Source: DASQMT01 sp963835735 (GTDB taxonomy: Bacteria; Actinomycetota; Thermoleophilia; Solirubrobacterales; Solirubrobacteraceae). From it: DNA of 64,000 nucleotides. Shown here piece after piece: positions 31,879 through 41,047 of the stretch (position 1 is the stretch's first letter; the number at the start of each line of letters is the position of its first letter). Position numbers and translations under genes: made by a program. The notes under the pieces are model-generated. The model saw nothing but the letters and a program-made list of their open reading frames with translations. It was not told where the DNA came from and made no database searches. Location: assembly GCA_963835735.1 (NCBI GenBank), contig CAWIGP010000002.1, positions 372,001 through 436,000 on the forward strand. The letters run 5' to 3'.

Positions 31879-32640
31879 TCAGTCGGTAACGAGCGCGAGC
31901 AGCTCGCCGGCGATCGCCGGCGGCGCGACGAGCAGGCCGCTGTCGGCCGGCGGCGCGGGAGGCAGCTCGTGGACCGTCAGCCCGGCGCGCGAGCAGATCA
32001 GCGCGCCCGCGGCGACGTCCCAGTGCTTGACGCCGCGCTCGTAGTAGGCGTCGACGCGACCGGCCGCCGCCCACGCGAGGTCCAGCGCGGCGGCGCCGAG
32101 CCGGCGCACGTCGCGCACGCGCGGCAGCAGCCGGGCGACCACGCGCGCCTGCGACTCGCGCACGTCGGCGGCGTAGCCGAACCCGGTGGCGACGAGCGCG
32201 GTGGCCAGCTCGCCGCGGCCCGATCCCCGCACGCGCGCGCCGTTGAGCGTGGCGTCGCCGTCGCGCGTCGCGGCCCACGTCTCGTCGCGCATCGGGTCGT
32301 ACACGACGCCGGCGAGCACGCCATCGTCGTCCTCGCACGCGATGCTCACGCACCACTGCGGGATCCCGAACAGGAAGTTGACCGTGCCGTCGAGCGGGTC
32401 GACGACCCAGCGCAGCCCGCTCGTTCCAGCGCGGTCATCGCCCTCCTCCCCCAGAATCGCGTCGTCGGGGCGGGCCGCCTCCAGCCGCTCGCGGATCAGG
32501 CGCTCGGTAGCGACGTCAGCCTCCGAGACGAGGTCGGTCGGCGTGCTCTTGGCGCTGATCGCCAGGTCGCCCAGCCGGCCGAACGCGTCGCGCAGGCCGG
32601 CTCCCGCCTCGTGCGCGACCGCGGTGGCGAGCTCGATCAC
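31879..32640 (-). CDS. inositol-monophosphatase-family phosphatase
   Basis: 253 residues. Metal-site motifs are LVSEADVATERLI, ILGEEGDD, WVVDPLDGTVNFLFGIP (the family hallmark DPLDGTxNF) and HWDVAAGALICSRAG. Family members dephosphorylate inositol phosphate, histidinol phosphate, sugar bisphosphates or PAP. Start is GTG 32640, overlapping the amidase stop as GTGA. The surrounding amidase gives no clear metabolic hint. Confidence 0.9.
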   Translation of the reverse strand: MIELATAVAHEAGAGLRDAFGRLGDLAISAKSTPTDLVSEADVATERLIRERLEAARPDDAILGEEGDDRAGTSGLRWVVDPLDGTVNFLFGIPQWCVSIACEDDDGVLAGVVYDPMRDETWAATRDGDATLNGARVRGSGRGELATALVATGFGYAADVRESQARVVARLLPRVRDVRRLGAAALDLAWAAAGRVDAYYERGVKHWDVAAGALICSRAGLTVHELPPAPPADSGLLVAPPAIAGELLALVTD

Positions 32641-34005
32641 GCGGCGAGCGGAGGCCGCCGTGCGGGCCAGTCGAACGCGGACTCGAGCTGGGCGGACAGC
32701 GAGAGCAGCGTCGCCTCGTCCCCCGAGCGGCCGACGAGCTGGACGGCTACCGGCAGGCCCTCCGGTGCGAGCTCGACCGGCACGGCCGCTGCCGGCTGGC
32801 CGGTGTGGTTCCAGAACCCCAGGTACGCGGTGAAGTTCGCCATCCCGTTGAGCATCACGGGCGCGGGCAGGCCGATCCACTCGCCGATCGGCGGCGGCAG
32901 CCGCGAGAGCGCGGGCGTGAGCAGCACGTCGTGGTCGGCGAACAGGGCGCCTACGCGATCGCGGTCCACCGCCTCCTGCGCGAGCGCGCGCTCGACCAGG
33001 AACTGCGGGATCCGCGCACCCATGCCGGCGAGCCCACGCGTCCAGCGCGCGAGCCGCTCGGGATGCGGCATCGCCGCCGCCTCTACGCTGATGCCGTCCA
33101 GGTAGCGCGCGACCACGCTGGCGGCCGCATTGCCGTAGTCCGGATCGCGCTCGACGACGGTGTGTCCGAGCTCGCGGAGCCGCTCCGCGGTGCGCTCGAC
33201 CGCGCCGCGTTGCTCGTCGCCCAGCCGCCCGGTCGTGCCGCGCGGCATCTTGAGCGAGTACGCGATGCGGAGCGGGTCCGGCCGCCGCGCGGCGGCCTCG
33301 GCGAACGACGGGCCGGAGTCCTTGACGGCGTCGAGGAACAGCGCGTTGTCGAGCACGCTGCGCGTGACCGCACCGGTGACGGTCATGCCGTGCCACTTGA
33401 GGGCCATCGGCACGCGGTCGCGCTGCGGCTTGAGCCCGAACAGGCCGCAGCAGGCGGCCGGGATGCGGATCGAGCCCGGCGCCGTCGGTGGCGAGCGCGG
33501 CGGCGGCGAGCCCGGCGGCGACCGCGGCGGCCGAGCCGCCGCTCGAGCCGCCCGGCGTGCGCGCGGGGTCCCAGGGGTTGCGCGTCGCGCCGAACGCGAG
33601 CGACTCGGTCACCGCGAGCGCCTCCAGCTCGGGCACATGCGTCTTGCCGATCAGCACGGCGCCGGCGTCGCGCAGCCGGCGCACGACCTCGGCATCCCGC
33701 TCGGCCGCGTCGCCATGGGCGAGCGAACCGTGGGCGGTGACCTGTCCCGCCATGTCGGTTTCGTCCTTGATCGCGATCGGGACGCCGTTCAACGGCGGCG
33801 CGCCATCGCCGCGGCGCGCGTCGGCGGCGTCGGCGGCGGCGAGCGCCTCGTCGGCCAGCACGACCCGGTAGGCGCGCAGGTACGGGTCGAGCCGCGCGAT
33901 CCGCTCCAGGTAGAGCTCGGTGAGCTCGCGTGCGGACACGTCGCCGGCGCGGATCAGCTCGGCCTGGCGGGCGACACCGGCGAAGGCGAGCTCGGCTGCG
34001 TCCAC
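32637..34005 (-). pseudogene. amidase (amidase signature family), one frameshift
   Basis: N-terminal part (GTG 34005 to about 33478) has GVPIAIKDETDM with the catalytic Lys and the signature GGSSGGSAAAVAAGLAAAALATDGAG with both catalytic serines. The C-terminal part resumes in the +1 frame as SIRIPAACCGLFGLKPQ and runs through GLPVAVQLVGRSGDEATLL to the stop at 32637. Removing one C from the CCC at 33475-33477 joins the halves exactly. The joined protein, ~455 residues, is normal length. Family members hydrolyse amides or act on carbamoyl substrates. TAGGGT lies 8 bases before the GTG. Confidence 0.82.
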
Positions 34006-34013
34006 GGCGCGGG

Positions 34014-34029
34014 ACCCTATCGATAGCGT
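34014..34029. promoter_or_regulatory. overlapping divergent -10 boxes sharing a CTATCGATAG palindrome
   Basis: In the 32-bp space between the amidase and PPOX genes, TAGGGT (minus strand, 34014-34019) and TAGCGT (plus strand, 34024-34029) each lie exactly 8 bases before their start codons. The sequence between and within them contains the palindrome CTATCGATAG. Confidence 0.45.
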
Positions 34030-34037
34030 TCGGCCGG

Positions 34038-34499
34038 ATGGCGAGCTGGAGCGAGGTCGAGGCCGAGGCGCCGGAGCTGGTCGCGCTCGCGCGGAGCTAC
34101 CTCGATCTCAACGCGCACAAGGTGCTGGCGACGCTGCGGCGCGACGGCTCGCCGCGGCTGAGCGGCACCGAGGTCATGTTCGCCGACGGCGAGCTGTGGC
34201 TCGGCAGCATGCAGGGCGCGTTGAAGGCGCGCGACCTCCAGCGCGAGCCGCGGTTCGCGCTGCACGGCGGACCGGTCGACCCAGCGGCCGGCTGGACGGG
34301 CGACGCGAAGCTCGGCGGCGTGGCCGAGGAGATCACCGATCCTGACATCCGTCAGGCCGTGCTCGGCGGAGAGCACAGCGACGCGCACCTGTTCCGCGCC
34401 GACGTGCGCGAGCTGTCGGTGGTGCGCGTCGAGGGCGACCGGCTCGTGATCGACGCGTGGCACGCGGGACGCGGCGTGAGTCGCCGCGAGCGCCGCTGA
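34038..34499 (+). CDS. PPOX-class split-barrel protein
   Basis: 153 residues, pyridoxamine-phosphate-oxidase-like fold: HKVLATLRRDGSPRLSGTEV, GELWLGSMQGALKARDLQRE and FALHGGP are the usual beta-barrel segments. Actinobacterial members often bind F420 or FMN, and the F420 biosynthesis genes 8 kb away make F420 plausible (inference). The gene is 2 bp upstream of a membrane protein gene in the same orientation. Confidence 0.82.
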   Translation: MASWSEVEAEAPELVALARSYLDLNAHKVLATLRRDGSPRLSGTEVMFADGELWLGSMQGALKARDLQREPRFALHGGPVDPAAGWTGDAKLGGVAEEITDPDIRQAVLGGEHSDAHLFRADVRELSVVRVEGDRLVIDAWHAGRGVSRRERR

Positions 34500-34501
34500 G
34501 C

Positions 34502-35450
34502 GTGGCCGACGCGTTCTCGCCGCGTCCCGTGTGCAGCGACGCCGAGCGGCGCCTCGCCGTATGGGCGCACGACGACCTGCGTGCGCGCGGGCACGAGGCA
34601 TGGATGGAGACGCACTGGGTCCGACCGCAGCATGTCGCCGGGCTGGCGCTGGGCTGTGCGCTGACCGCCGCGGGCGGCCTGATCGCGATCGGCGCGCCGG
34701 TCGCGGGCCTGATCGTCGCGGCGGCCGGCGCGCTGTCGGTCACGATCGACGCGGCGGGCCGCGCCGGGCCGCTGCGGTGGCTGCTGCCGCGCCGGGCGAC
34801 ACAGGTTGTGCTGGTGGCGAGCGCCGACGAGACGGTGGCGGCGGCACGCGGCGACCGCGCGGCGACCGCGCCCCGCGTCGAGCTGTTCCTCGTCGCTCGC
34901 ACCGACGTGCCACGCGGCGGGCTCGCCCGGCGGCTCGCGCACTTCCCCGGCGGGCTGTGGTGGCTGGCCGGCTGCGCGCTCGCGGTGGTCGCCGCGGCCG
35001 CGGCGCGCGTCGCCGGCGCGGAGGGGACGCTGCTCGGCGCGCTGCAGCTCGCGCCGACGATCGTGCTGCTCGCCGCGGTCGCGGGCGCGCTCGACCAGCT
35101 CGCCTCGGCGGTCGGCGACGGGCGGGCCGAGGACGAGGCGATCGCCGCCGCACTGGCCGCGCACGACCGGCTCGTGCGCGACCCGCCGCCCGGGATCGCG
35201 GCCGGGCTGCTGCTCGCCGGCCCCGACGCGCTCCAAGCTCACCTGCGGCGCGAGCGGCTCGACCGGCGCGGCACCGCGCTCCTGCACGTCCAGGCGGGGC
35301 CGATCCGCAGCCGCCACCACCAGTGGCGCGCCGCTGCGGACGCCGCCGGGCTCGATTCGCGCAGCGGCGGCCCACGCGGGCTGCCCGCCGCGCTCGCCCC
35401 GCCCGAGCGACGCCGAGCGCTTGGCGCGCGGGCTCGCGCGGACGCTCTGA
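34502..35450 (+). pseudogene. hypothetical membrane protein, one frameshift near the 3' end
   Basis: Start GTG 34502, two bases after the PPOX stop. About 315 residues with hydrophobic pairs near residues 42-85 (VAGLALGCALTAAGGLIAIG) and 165-205 (PTIVLLAAVAGAL). A cytoplasmic region ATQVVLVASADETVAAARG resembles the nucleotide-binding-like part of some membrane-bound peptidase-like proteins, but I do not recognise a family. Frame is lost near 35402. Removing one C gives an ending PPSDAERLARGLARTL and a stop at 35448, just before the next gene. Confidence 0.55.
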
Positions 35451-35455
35451 TGCGC

Positions 35456-35797
35456 CTACGGCGCGTACCGGATCTCGAGCATCTCGCAGCCTTCGTCGGT
35501 CGCCCACGGGCCGTGGACCATCCCCGGCGGCCGGCACGCGTACCAGCCGGCCGAGAACGTCTCGCCCAGCGTGAGGTCGCGCATCGAGCCCGCCACGATG
35601 AGCACCTCCTCGACGTAGTCGTGCGCGACAGGCCCGACGGCAGAGGTGTCGACGCCCGGCTCCCAGCGGAGCATCCGCGTCAGCATCCCGCTCGCGGCAT
35701 CGCGGGCGAGGATGCGCTCGAAGACGCCGGGCTGCCCGGCATCCGGGCGCCACGGCACCGAAGCGACGCTGAAGAACTCGAGCGCCGGCTTCGCCAT
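35456..35797 (-). CDS. ChrR-like cupin protein
   Basis: 113 residues, one cupin barrel with MLRWEPGVDTSAVGPVAHDY, EEVLIVAGSMRDL and WYACRPPGMVHGPWATDEGC. The arrangement is like the ChrR anti-sigma cupin domain or acetylacetone-cleaving-enzyme relatives; metal ligands are His and Glu. Its ATG shares a base with the stop of the acetoacetyl-CoA synthetase gene (TGATG), so it belongs to that transcription unit. Confidence 0.8.
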   Translation of the reverse strand: MAKPALEFFSVASVPWRPDAGQPGVFERILARDAASGMLTRMLRWEPGVDTSAVGPVAHDYVEEVLIVAGSMRDLTLGETFSAGWYACRPPGMVHGPWATDEGCEMLEIRYAP

Positions 35798-37695
35798 CAG
35801 GGACGCCCGCCGGCCAGCGCAACGAACACGTCGAGCGCCGCCGGGTTGGCGAGCGAATCGCGACTGACCACGCCCTCGGGCGCCTCGCCCATCAGGATCC
35901 GCTTGACCGGCACCTCCAACAGCTTGCCCGACAACGTGCGCGGCACCTCGGCGATCGCCTGGATCTCGCTCGGCACGTGCCGCGGCGAGCAGTCCTCGCG
36001 CACCCGCCGGCGGATCTCGGCCACCAGCGCGTCGTCGAGCACCGCGCCGTCGCGGAGCACGACGAACAGCGGCATCCAGTTCTCCTCCCCCGGCCGCGGC
36101 ACGTCGACCACGAGCGCGTCGACCACCTCCGGCACGGCGAGCACCGCGCGGTAGATCTCGCTCGTCCCCATGCGCACGCCGCCGCGATTGATCGTCGAGT
36201 CCGAACGCCCGTAGATCACCGCCCCGCCGCGCTCGGTGATCCGGATCCAGTCGCCGTGGCGCCACACGCCGGGGTACATGGCGAAGTACGCCTCGCGCAG
36301 CCGCGAGCCGTCCTCGTCGCCCCAGAAGCGCAGCGGCATCGACGGCATCGGCTGCGTCAGGACGAGCTCGCCGACCTCTTCGATCACCGCGCGGCCGTGC
36401 TCGTCGAACGCGTGCAGGTCGGCCCCGAGGCAGCGCGCCTGCAGCTCACCCTGGTACACGGGGAGCACCGGGCAGCCGCCGACGAACGCGGTGCAGACGT
36501 CGGTTCCGCCCGAGGTCGAGAACAGCCACGTGTCGGCGCCGACGTGCTCGTAGACCCAGCTGAAGCCTTCCGGCGCGAGCGGCGAGCCGGTCGAGCCGAC
36601 CGCGCGCAGCGCACCCAGGTCGCGGCCGGCCGCCGGCTCGATCCCCGCCTTCATGCACGCCGCGATGTAGCTCGCGCTGGTGCCGAAGCACGTCATCCGC
36701 GACTCCTCGGCGAGGTCCCACAGGCGTCCGAGGTCCGGCGTGCCCGGATTGCCGTCGTAGAGCACGATCGCGGCGTCGGTGAGCAGCACCGAGACGAGGA
36801 AGTTCCACATCATCCAGCCGGTCGTGGTGAACCAGAACACGCGGTCGCCCTCGTGCGCGTCCACGTGCAGGTACATCTTCTTCAGATGCTCGAGCAGGAT
36901 CCCGCCCTGCCCCTGCACGATCGCCTTCGGCAGCCCGGTCGTGCCGGACGAGTAGAGCACCCAGAGCGGGTGGTCGAACGGGACCGGCTCGAACTCGAGC
37001 GGCGCATCGCCGAGGAAGCCGTCCTGCCAGCCGGAGCCGTCGAGGTGGCCGAGCAGGACGACCGGCGCGCCGATCTCCTGCGCGATCGCCGCGACCGTCT
37101 CGCGGCGGTCGAAGTCGCGCCCGCCGTATCGGTAGCCGTCGATCGCGAGCAGCAGCTTCGGCTCGATCTGGCCGAACCGGTCGATCACGCTGCGCGCTCC
37201 GAACTCCGGAGCGGCCGACGACCAGACAGCGCCCAGCGACGCCGTGGCGAGGAACGCGGCGACCGTGTCGGGCACGTTCGGCAGGTACGCGGCGACGCGG
37301 TCGCCGCGCCCGACGCCGCGCGCGACCAGCCCGGCGCGGATCGCCGCCGTCCGCTCGCGCAGCTCGCCCCACGTCCACTGCGCCAACCCGCGCAACTCGG
37401 ACGCGTGCAGGATCGCGACGCGGTCGTCCGGCTTGCCGCGGAACAGCCGCTCGGCGTAGTTCAGGCTCGCGCCCGGGAACCACACGGCGCCGGGCATCGT
37501 CGCGTCGGCGAGCACGCGGTCGTAGCCGCCGCCGACGTCGAAGCGCTCCCAGATCGCCGCCCAGAACCCCTCGAGATCCTCGACCGACCAGAGCCACAGC
37601 GCGCCGTAATCGTCCACGCCGCGGTCGGCCATGAAGCGCGCCATGTGCGAGCGCTCGCGCAGCGCCGCCGGCGGCTCCCACAGCAGCGTCGCCAT
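35797..37695 (-). CDS. acetoacetyl-CoA synthetase
   Basis: 632 residues, acyl-AMP-forming synthetase. The N-terminal ACAS segment VEDLEGFWAAIWERF is followed by A3 motif YSSGTTGLPKAIVQGQGG, TGWMMWNFLVSVLL, RHGDWIRITE and the acetylation Lys in RTLSGKLLEVPVKRIL. Length and the 'PGASLNYAE' and 'MWNF' segments match acetoacetyl-CoA synthetases more than acetyl-CoA synthetases. It activates acetoacetate, the product of HMG-CoA lyase encoded 4 kb away, linking leucine or ketone-body catabolism. Two bases separate it from the carboxylase gene upstream. Confidence 0.9.
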   Translation of the reverse strand: MATLLWEPPAALRERSHMARFMADRGVDDYGALWLWSVEDLEGFWAAIWERFDVGGGYDRVLADATMPGAVWFPGASLNYAERLFRGKPDDRVAILHASELRGLAQWTWGELRERTAAIRAGLVARGVGRGDRVAAYLPNVPDTVAAFLATASLGAVWSSAAPEFGARSVIDRFGQIEPKLLLAIDGYRYGGRDFDRRETVAAIAQEIGAPVVLLGHLDGSGWQDGFLGDAPLEFEPVPFDHPLWVLYSSGTTGLPKAIVQGQGGILLEHLKKMYLHVDAHEGDRVFWFTTTGWMMWNFLVSVLLTDAAIVLYDGNPGTPDLGRLWDLAEESRMTCFGTSASYIAACMKAGIEPAAGRDLGALRAVGSTGSPLAPEGFSWVYEHVGADTWLFSTSGGTDVCTAFVGGCPVLPVYQGELQARCLGADLHAFDEHGRAVIEEVGELVLTQPMPSMPLRFWGDEDGSRLREAYFAMYPGVWRHGDWIRITERGGAVIYGRSDSTINRGGVRMGTSEIYRAVLAVPEVVDALVVDVPRPGEENWMPLFVVLRDGAVLDDALVAEIRRRVREDCSPRHVPSEIQAIAEVPRTLSGKLLEVPVKRILMGEAPEGVVSRDSLANPAALDVFVALAGGRP

Positions 37696-37697
37696 CG

Positions 37698-39221
37698 CTA
37701 CGCCGGCGGGATCGCGTTGCGCTTGCCGGGCAGCGGCCGCACGCGCCCCGCGTAGCGTGCGAAGCGGCTCACCAGCTCGTCGCGCAGATCCTCGGGCTGC
37801 ACGACCGCGTCGATCACGAGCTCGGAGGCGAGATGCAGCAGGTCGACTCCCTCGGCGTACTCCTCCATCAGCTCGGCCCGGCGCGCGTCACGCGCGGCTT
37901 CGTCCTCGATCGCCGCCAGCTGGTTGTAGAAGACCGCGTTGACCGCCGCGCTCGGTCCCATCACTGCGATCTTCGCGGTCGGCAGCGCGATGCAGGCGTC
38001 GGGCTCGAACGCCGGCCCCGCCATCGCGTAGAGCCCCGCGCCGTAGGCCTTGCGGACGATCACCGACAGCTTCGGCACGGTCGCCTCCGACACGGCGGAG
38101 ATCATCTTCGCCCCGTGCCGGATGATCCCCTGGCGCTCGACCGCCGTGCCGATCATGAAGCCCGGCACGTCGGCGAGGAACAGCAGCGGGATGCCGAACG
38201 CGTTGCACGTCCAGATGAAGCGCGCGGCCTTGTCGGCGGAGTCGACGAACAGCACGCCGCCCTTGAACTTCGGCTGGTTGGCGACGATCCCGACGACGCG
38301 GCCGTCGAGCCGCGCGTAGCCGACGATCACCTCCCTCGCCCAGCGCTTGTGGACCTCGAGGAACGAACCGTCGTCGACGATCGCATCCAGCAGCTCGCCC
38401 ATGTCCCACGGCTTGTTCTCGTCGGCGGGGATCAGCTCACGGATCGGCCGCGCGTCGCCGGCCGGCGGCGCCGGCGGGGCGGGCGGCGGCGCGTCCTCGG
38501 AGTGCGACGGGAAGTAGCCGAGGTAGCGCTTGGCCAGCTCGATCCCCTCCACGTCGGTCTTGACGAGGAAATGCCCGCAGCCGGACACGCCGGTGTGCAT
38601 CTTGGCGCCGCCCATCTCCTCCAGCGTGACGTGCTCGCCGATCACCATCTCGGCCATCCGCGGCGAGCCGAGGTACATCGACGCGTTGCCGTCGCGCATG
38701 ATCACGACGTCGCAGAACGCGGGGATGTACGCGCCGCCGGCGGCGCTCGGGCCGAACAGCACGCACACCTGCGGCACGGCGCCCGACAGCTTCACCTCGT
38801 TGAAGAAGATCCGGCCCGCGTGGCGGCGGCCGGGGAACATGTGCACCTGCTCGGTGATGCGCGCGCCGGCCGAGTCGACCAGGTAGACCATCGGCACGCG
38901 GTGCGCCAGCGCGGCCTCCTGGATGCGCAGGATCTTCTCGACGGTCTTCGGTCCCCACGAGCCGGCCTTGACCGTCGGGTCGTTCGCCATCAGCGCGACC
39001 GTGCGGCCTCCGATCGTGCCCATCCCGGTCACCACGCCGTCGGCCCCGAGCCCCTCCGCCTCCCAGTTCGCCAGCAGCGCGTCCTCGCTGAAGGAGCCCG
39101 CGTCGAGCAGCAGCGCGACCCGCTCGCGCACGGGCAGCTTGCCCTGCTCGGCGGCCTTGGCGCGGTGGCGCTCGGGGCCGCCCGCGTAGGCGCGGGCGAA
39201 CGCGTCCTGTACGTCGGTCAT
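37698..39221 (-). CDS. acyl-CoA carboxylase beta subunit (carboxyltransferase)
   Basis: 507 residues. Crotonase-like carboxyltransferase with N-terminal half TVKAGSWGPKTVEKILR, YLVDSAGARITEQ and FGPSAAGGAYIPAFCDV. The C-terminal half has NQPKFKGGVLFVDSADKAARF, FLADVPGFMIGTAVERQG and KAYGAGLYAMAGPAFEPD. The oxyanion-hole glycines are intact. It transfers carboxyl from biotin to an acyl-CoA; methylcrotonyl- or propionyl-CoA is likely given the neighbours. No biotin carboxylase gene is in the window. TAGGTT lies 7 bases before the ATG, so the transcript is probably leaderless and continues through the synthetase and cupin genes. Confidence 0.9.
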   Translation of the reverse strand: MTDVQDAFARAYAGGPERHRAKAAEQGKLPVRERVALLLDAGSFSEDALLANWEAEGLGADGVVTGMGTIGGRTVALMANDPTVKAGSWGPKTVEKILRIQEAALAHRVPMVYLVDSAGARITEQVHMFPGRRHAGRIFFNEVKLSGAVPQVCVLFGPSAAGGAYIPAFCDVVIMRDGNASMYLGSPRMAEMVIGEHVTLEEMGGAKMHTGVSGCGHFLVKTDVEGIELAKRYLGYFPSHSEDAPPPAPPAPPAGDARPIRELIPADENKPWDMGELLDAIVDDGSFLEVHKRWAREVIVGYARLDGRVVGIVANQPKFKGGVLFVDSADKAARFIWTCNAFGIPLLFLADVPGFMIGTAVERQGIIRHGAKMISAVSEATVPKLSVIVRKAYGAGLYAMAGPAFEPDACIALPTAKIAVMGPSAAVNAVFYNQLAAIEDEAARDARRAELMEEYAEGVDLLHLASELVIDAVVQPEDLRDELVSRFARYAGRVRPLPGKRNAIPPA

Positions 39222-39228
39222 GGGTTGG

Positions 39229-39234
39229 AACCTA
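39229..39234 (-). promoter_or_regulatory. -10 hexamer of the carboxylase operon
   Basis: TAGGTT on the minus strand ends 7 bases before the ATG at 39221. Confidence 0.4.
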
Positions 39235-40239
39235 GCGGGGCGGCGGTTCGTCGTTGCGCACGCGCACCTTGATCTCCTCGTCGGTGCGCGAGGCGAGCGG
39301 CCGCTCGACGGAGTATCCGGCCGGCTCGGGCGGGAGCGGGGCGCGCGGGCGCAGTCCGGCGGCCAGCGCGCCGCCGCCGAGCAGCAGCAGGATCAGCGGC
39401 CACCACAGCAGCGTGTCGTCGGCGCCGGCGCTCGCGGCGGCCAGGAAGCCGACCAGGTGCGCGAAGCCGAGCCAGGCGGCGCCCGGCACGCGGTCGACCG
39501 CGCCGTACGCGATCAGCCCGCAGCCGGCCCCGAGCACGATGAACTCCCAGAAGCCGGGCAGGATGTCCTCCCCGGCGACGACGCCGATGAACTCGCCGAA
39601 GAGCACCGCGAGCGCGGCGACGAGCACGATCGCGAGTGTCGCCAGCCCGGCGGTGACGACCATCAGCTCGGCGTGCCGCGGGCTGCCGCCGCGCAGGGCC
39701 AACGACGCGAGTACGTAGACCAGCGCGAGCGCCAGCAGGAGCCACCGGAACACGGCCTGCGACTCCGCCCCGAAGATCCAGTTCACAGCCGACAGCAAGG
39801 CGACGCCGGCGGCGATCGCGGCGATCATCCCGGCGATCGCGGAGTTTCTCCGGACCGCGGCGAACAGCGCGACGGAGCACAGCACCAGCGAGGTCCACAC
39901 GAACGTGCCGGCGGGGAAATCGTTGCCGAGGACATCGGCGCCGAGCAGGTTGGCCAGCTCCAGCAGCGCGCCTTCGAGCAGGAGCAGGCCGGACACGAGC
40001 AGCACCGACTGGTACGCCGCGGGCCGGCCGCCCTCCAGGGGCGCCTGCAGCCCGAGCCCGAGGATCAGCGCGGCCGCGAGCGCGACGATCAGCGTGTGCA
40101 CGCCGTTGGGCAGCTGCTCGTCGAGCCGCACCTCCTCCAGCGCGATCCCGACCGTGAACAGGACGGCGCCCGCCGCGATCAGCGGACCGCGGTGCGCGGG
40201 CGGTCGCAGCAGCTCGAGCAGGTCGTCGCGGCCGGTCAT
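39232..40239 (-). CDS. hypothetical polytopic membrane protein
   Basis: 335 residues with about nine hydrophobic helices, a short charged N-terminus (MTGRDDLLELLRPPAHRG) and a cytoplasmic tail ending IKVRVRNDEPPPR. No motif identifies a family. ATG 40239 is chosen because it starts just before the first helix. The longer frame to 40272 would overlap the divergent promoter. It ends 10 bp before the carboxylase start, so it may lead that operon. Confidence 0.7.
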   Translation of the reverse strand: MTGRDDLLELLRPPAHRGPLIAAGAVLFTVGIALEEVRLDEQLPNGVHTLIVALAAALILGLGLQAPLEGGRPAAYQSVLLVSGLLLLEGALLELANLLGADVLGNDFPAGTFVWTSLVLCSVALFAAVRRNSAIAGMIAAIAAGVALLSAVNWIFGAESQAVFRWLLLALALVYVLASLALRGGSPRHAELMVVTAGLATLAIVLVAALAVLFGEFIGVVAGEDILPGFWEFIVLGAGCGLIAYGAVDRVPGAAWLGFAHLVGFLAAASAGADDTLLWWPLILLLLGGGALAAGLRPRAPLPPEPAGYSVERPLASRTDEEIKVRVRNDEPPPR

Positions 40240-40258
40240 GCGCCGCGGGACCCTAACG

Positions 40259-40264
40259 TAGGCT
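40259..40264 (+). promoter_or_regulatory. -10 hexamer of the enoyl-CoA hydratase gene
   Basis: TAGGCT ends 6 bases before the ATG at 40271, leaderless spacing. The divergent membrane protein gene has TAGGGT on the other strand in the same 31-bp gap. Confidence 0.4.
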
Positions 40265-40270
40265 GCCGCC

Positions 40271-41047
40271 ATGCTCGTGCTGACCGAAGACCGCGGCGCC
40301 GTCCGTCACGTCGTCCTCAACCGCCCCGAGAAGCGCAACGCGTTCCACGACGAGCTGGTGCTGGCCACCGGCACGGCGCTGCGAGCGGCCGCCGACGATC
40401 CCGACGTGCGCTGCGTCGTGCTGCGCGGCGCCGGGGCGATGTTCTCGTCCGGGATGGACATCGGCGCGCTCGGCGCCCTCTCCGAGGCGCCCGAGCGGCT
40501 GCGCGCCTTCCGCCGCGAGTGCCTCTGGGCCTGGAACCAGGCCGAGGAGATGCCCAAGCCGGTGATCTGCGCGATCCAGGGCGCGGCGATCGGCGGCGCG
40601 CTGGAGCTGGCGCTGGCATGCGACTTCCGCATCCTCGCGGCCGACGCAGTGGTCGGGATGCCGGAGACGCGGATCGGGCTGATCCCCGACGTCGGCGGCT
40701 CGTCGCGGCTGCCCCAGTTGGTCGGGCTCGGACGGGCGAAGGAGCTGGTGATGACCGGCAAGCTGATCGGCGCCGAGGAGGCCGAGCGGATCGGGCTCGC
40801 CAACCGCGTGGTGCCCGCCGAGGAGCTCGACGCCGCGGTGCAGCAGCTCGCCGACGAGCTGCTCGCCTGCGCGCCGATCGCGGTCGCGCTGGCCAAGCGC
40901 GTGCTGGACGCGTCGGCGCGGCCGGCGCTGACGGCGACGCTGGAGCTGGAGGTCGTCTCCCAGGAGCGCTGCGCCGCGTCCGCCGACTTCGCCGAGGGCG
41001 CGCGGGCGTTCGCCGAGAAGCGCGTGCCGCAGTTCAGCGGGCGCTAG
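40271..41047 (+). CDS. enoyl-CoA hydratase/isomerase family protein
   Basis: 258 residues, crotonase fold. VLNRPEKRNAFHDEL, oxyanion motif AGAMFSSGMDIGALG, IQGAAIGGALELALACDF with the first Glu, and MPETRIGLIPDVGGSSRLP with the second Glu position. Both catalytic acids appear conserved, so hydratase activity is likely. Next to HMG-CoA lyase and an acyl-CoA carboxylase it could be methylglutaconyl-CoA hydratase of leucine breakdown (inference). It converges with the lyase gene and overlaps it by 14 bp. Confidence 0.88.
   Translation: MLVLTEDRGAVRHVVLNRPEKRNAFHDELVLATGTALRAAADDPDVRCVVLRGAGAMFSSGMDIGALGALSEAPERLRAFRRECLWAWNQAEEMPKPVICAIQGAAIGGALELALACDFRILAADAVVGMPETRIGLIPDVGGSSRLPQLVGLGRAKELVMTGKLIGAEEAERIGLANRVVPAEELDAAVQQLADELLACAPIAVALAKRVLDASARPALTATLELEVVSQERCAASADFAEGARAFAEKRVPQFSGR

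Noticed and set aside
31879..34005. 708-residue amidase-phosphatase fusion
   Set aside because: The fusion arises from the amidase frameshift near 33476. The true arrangement is two genes overlapping by GTGA at 32637-32640.
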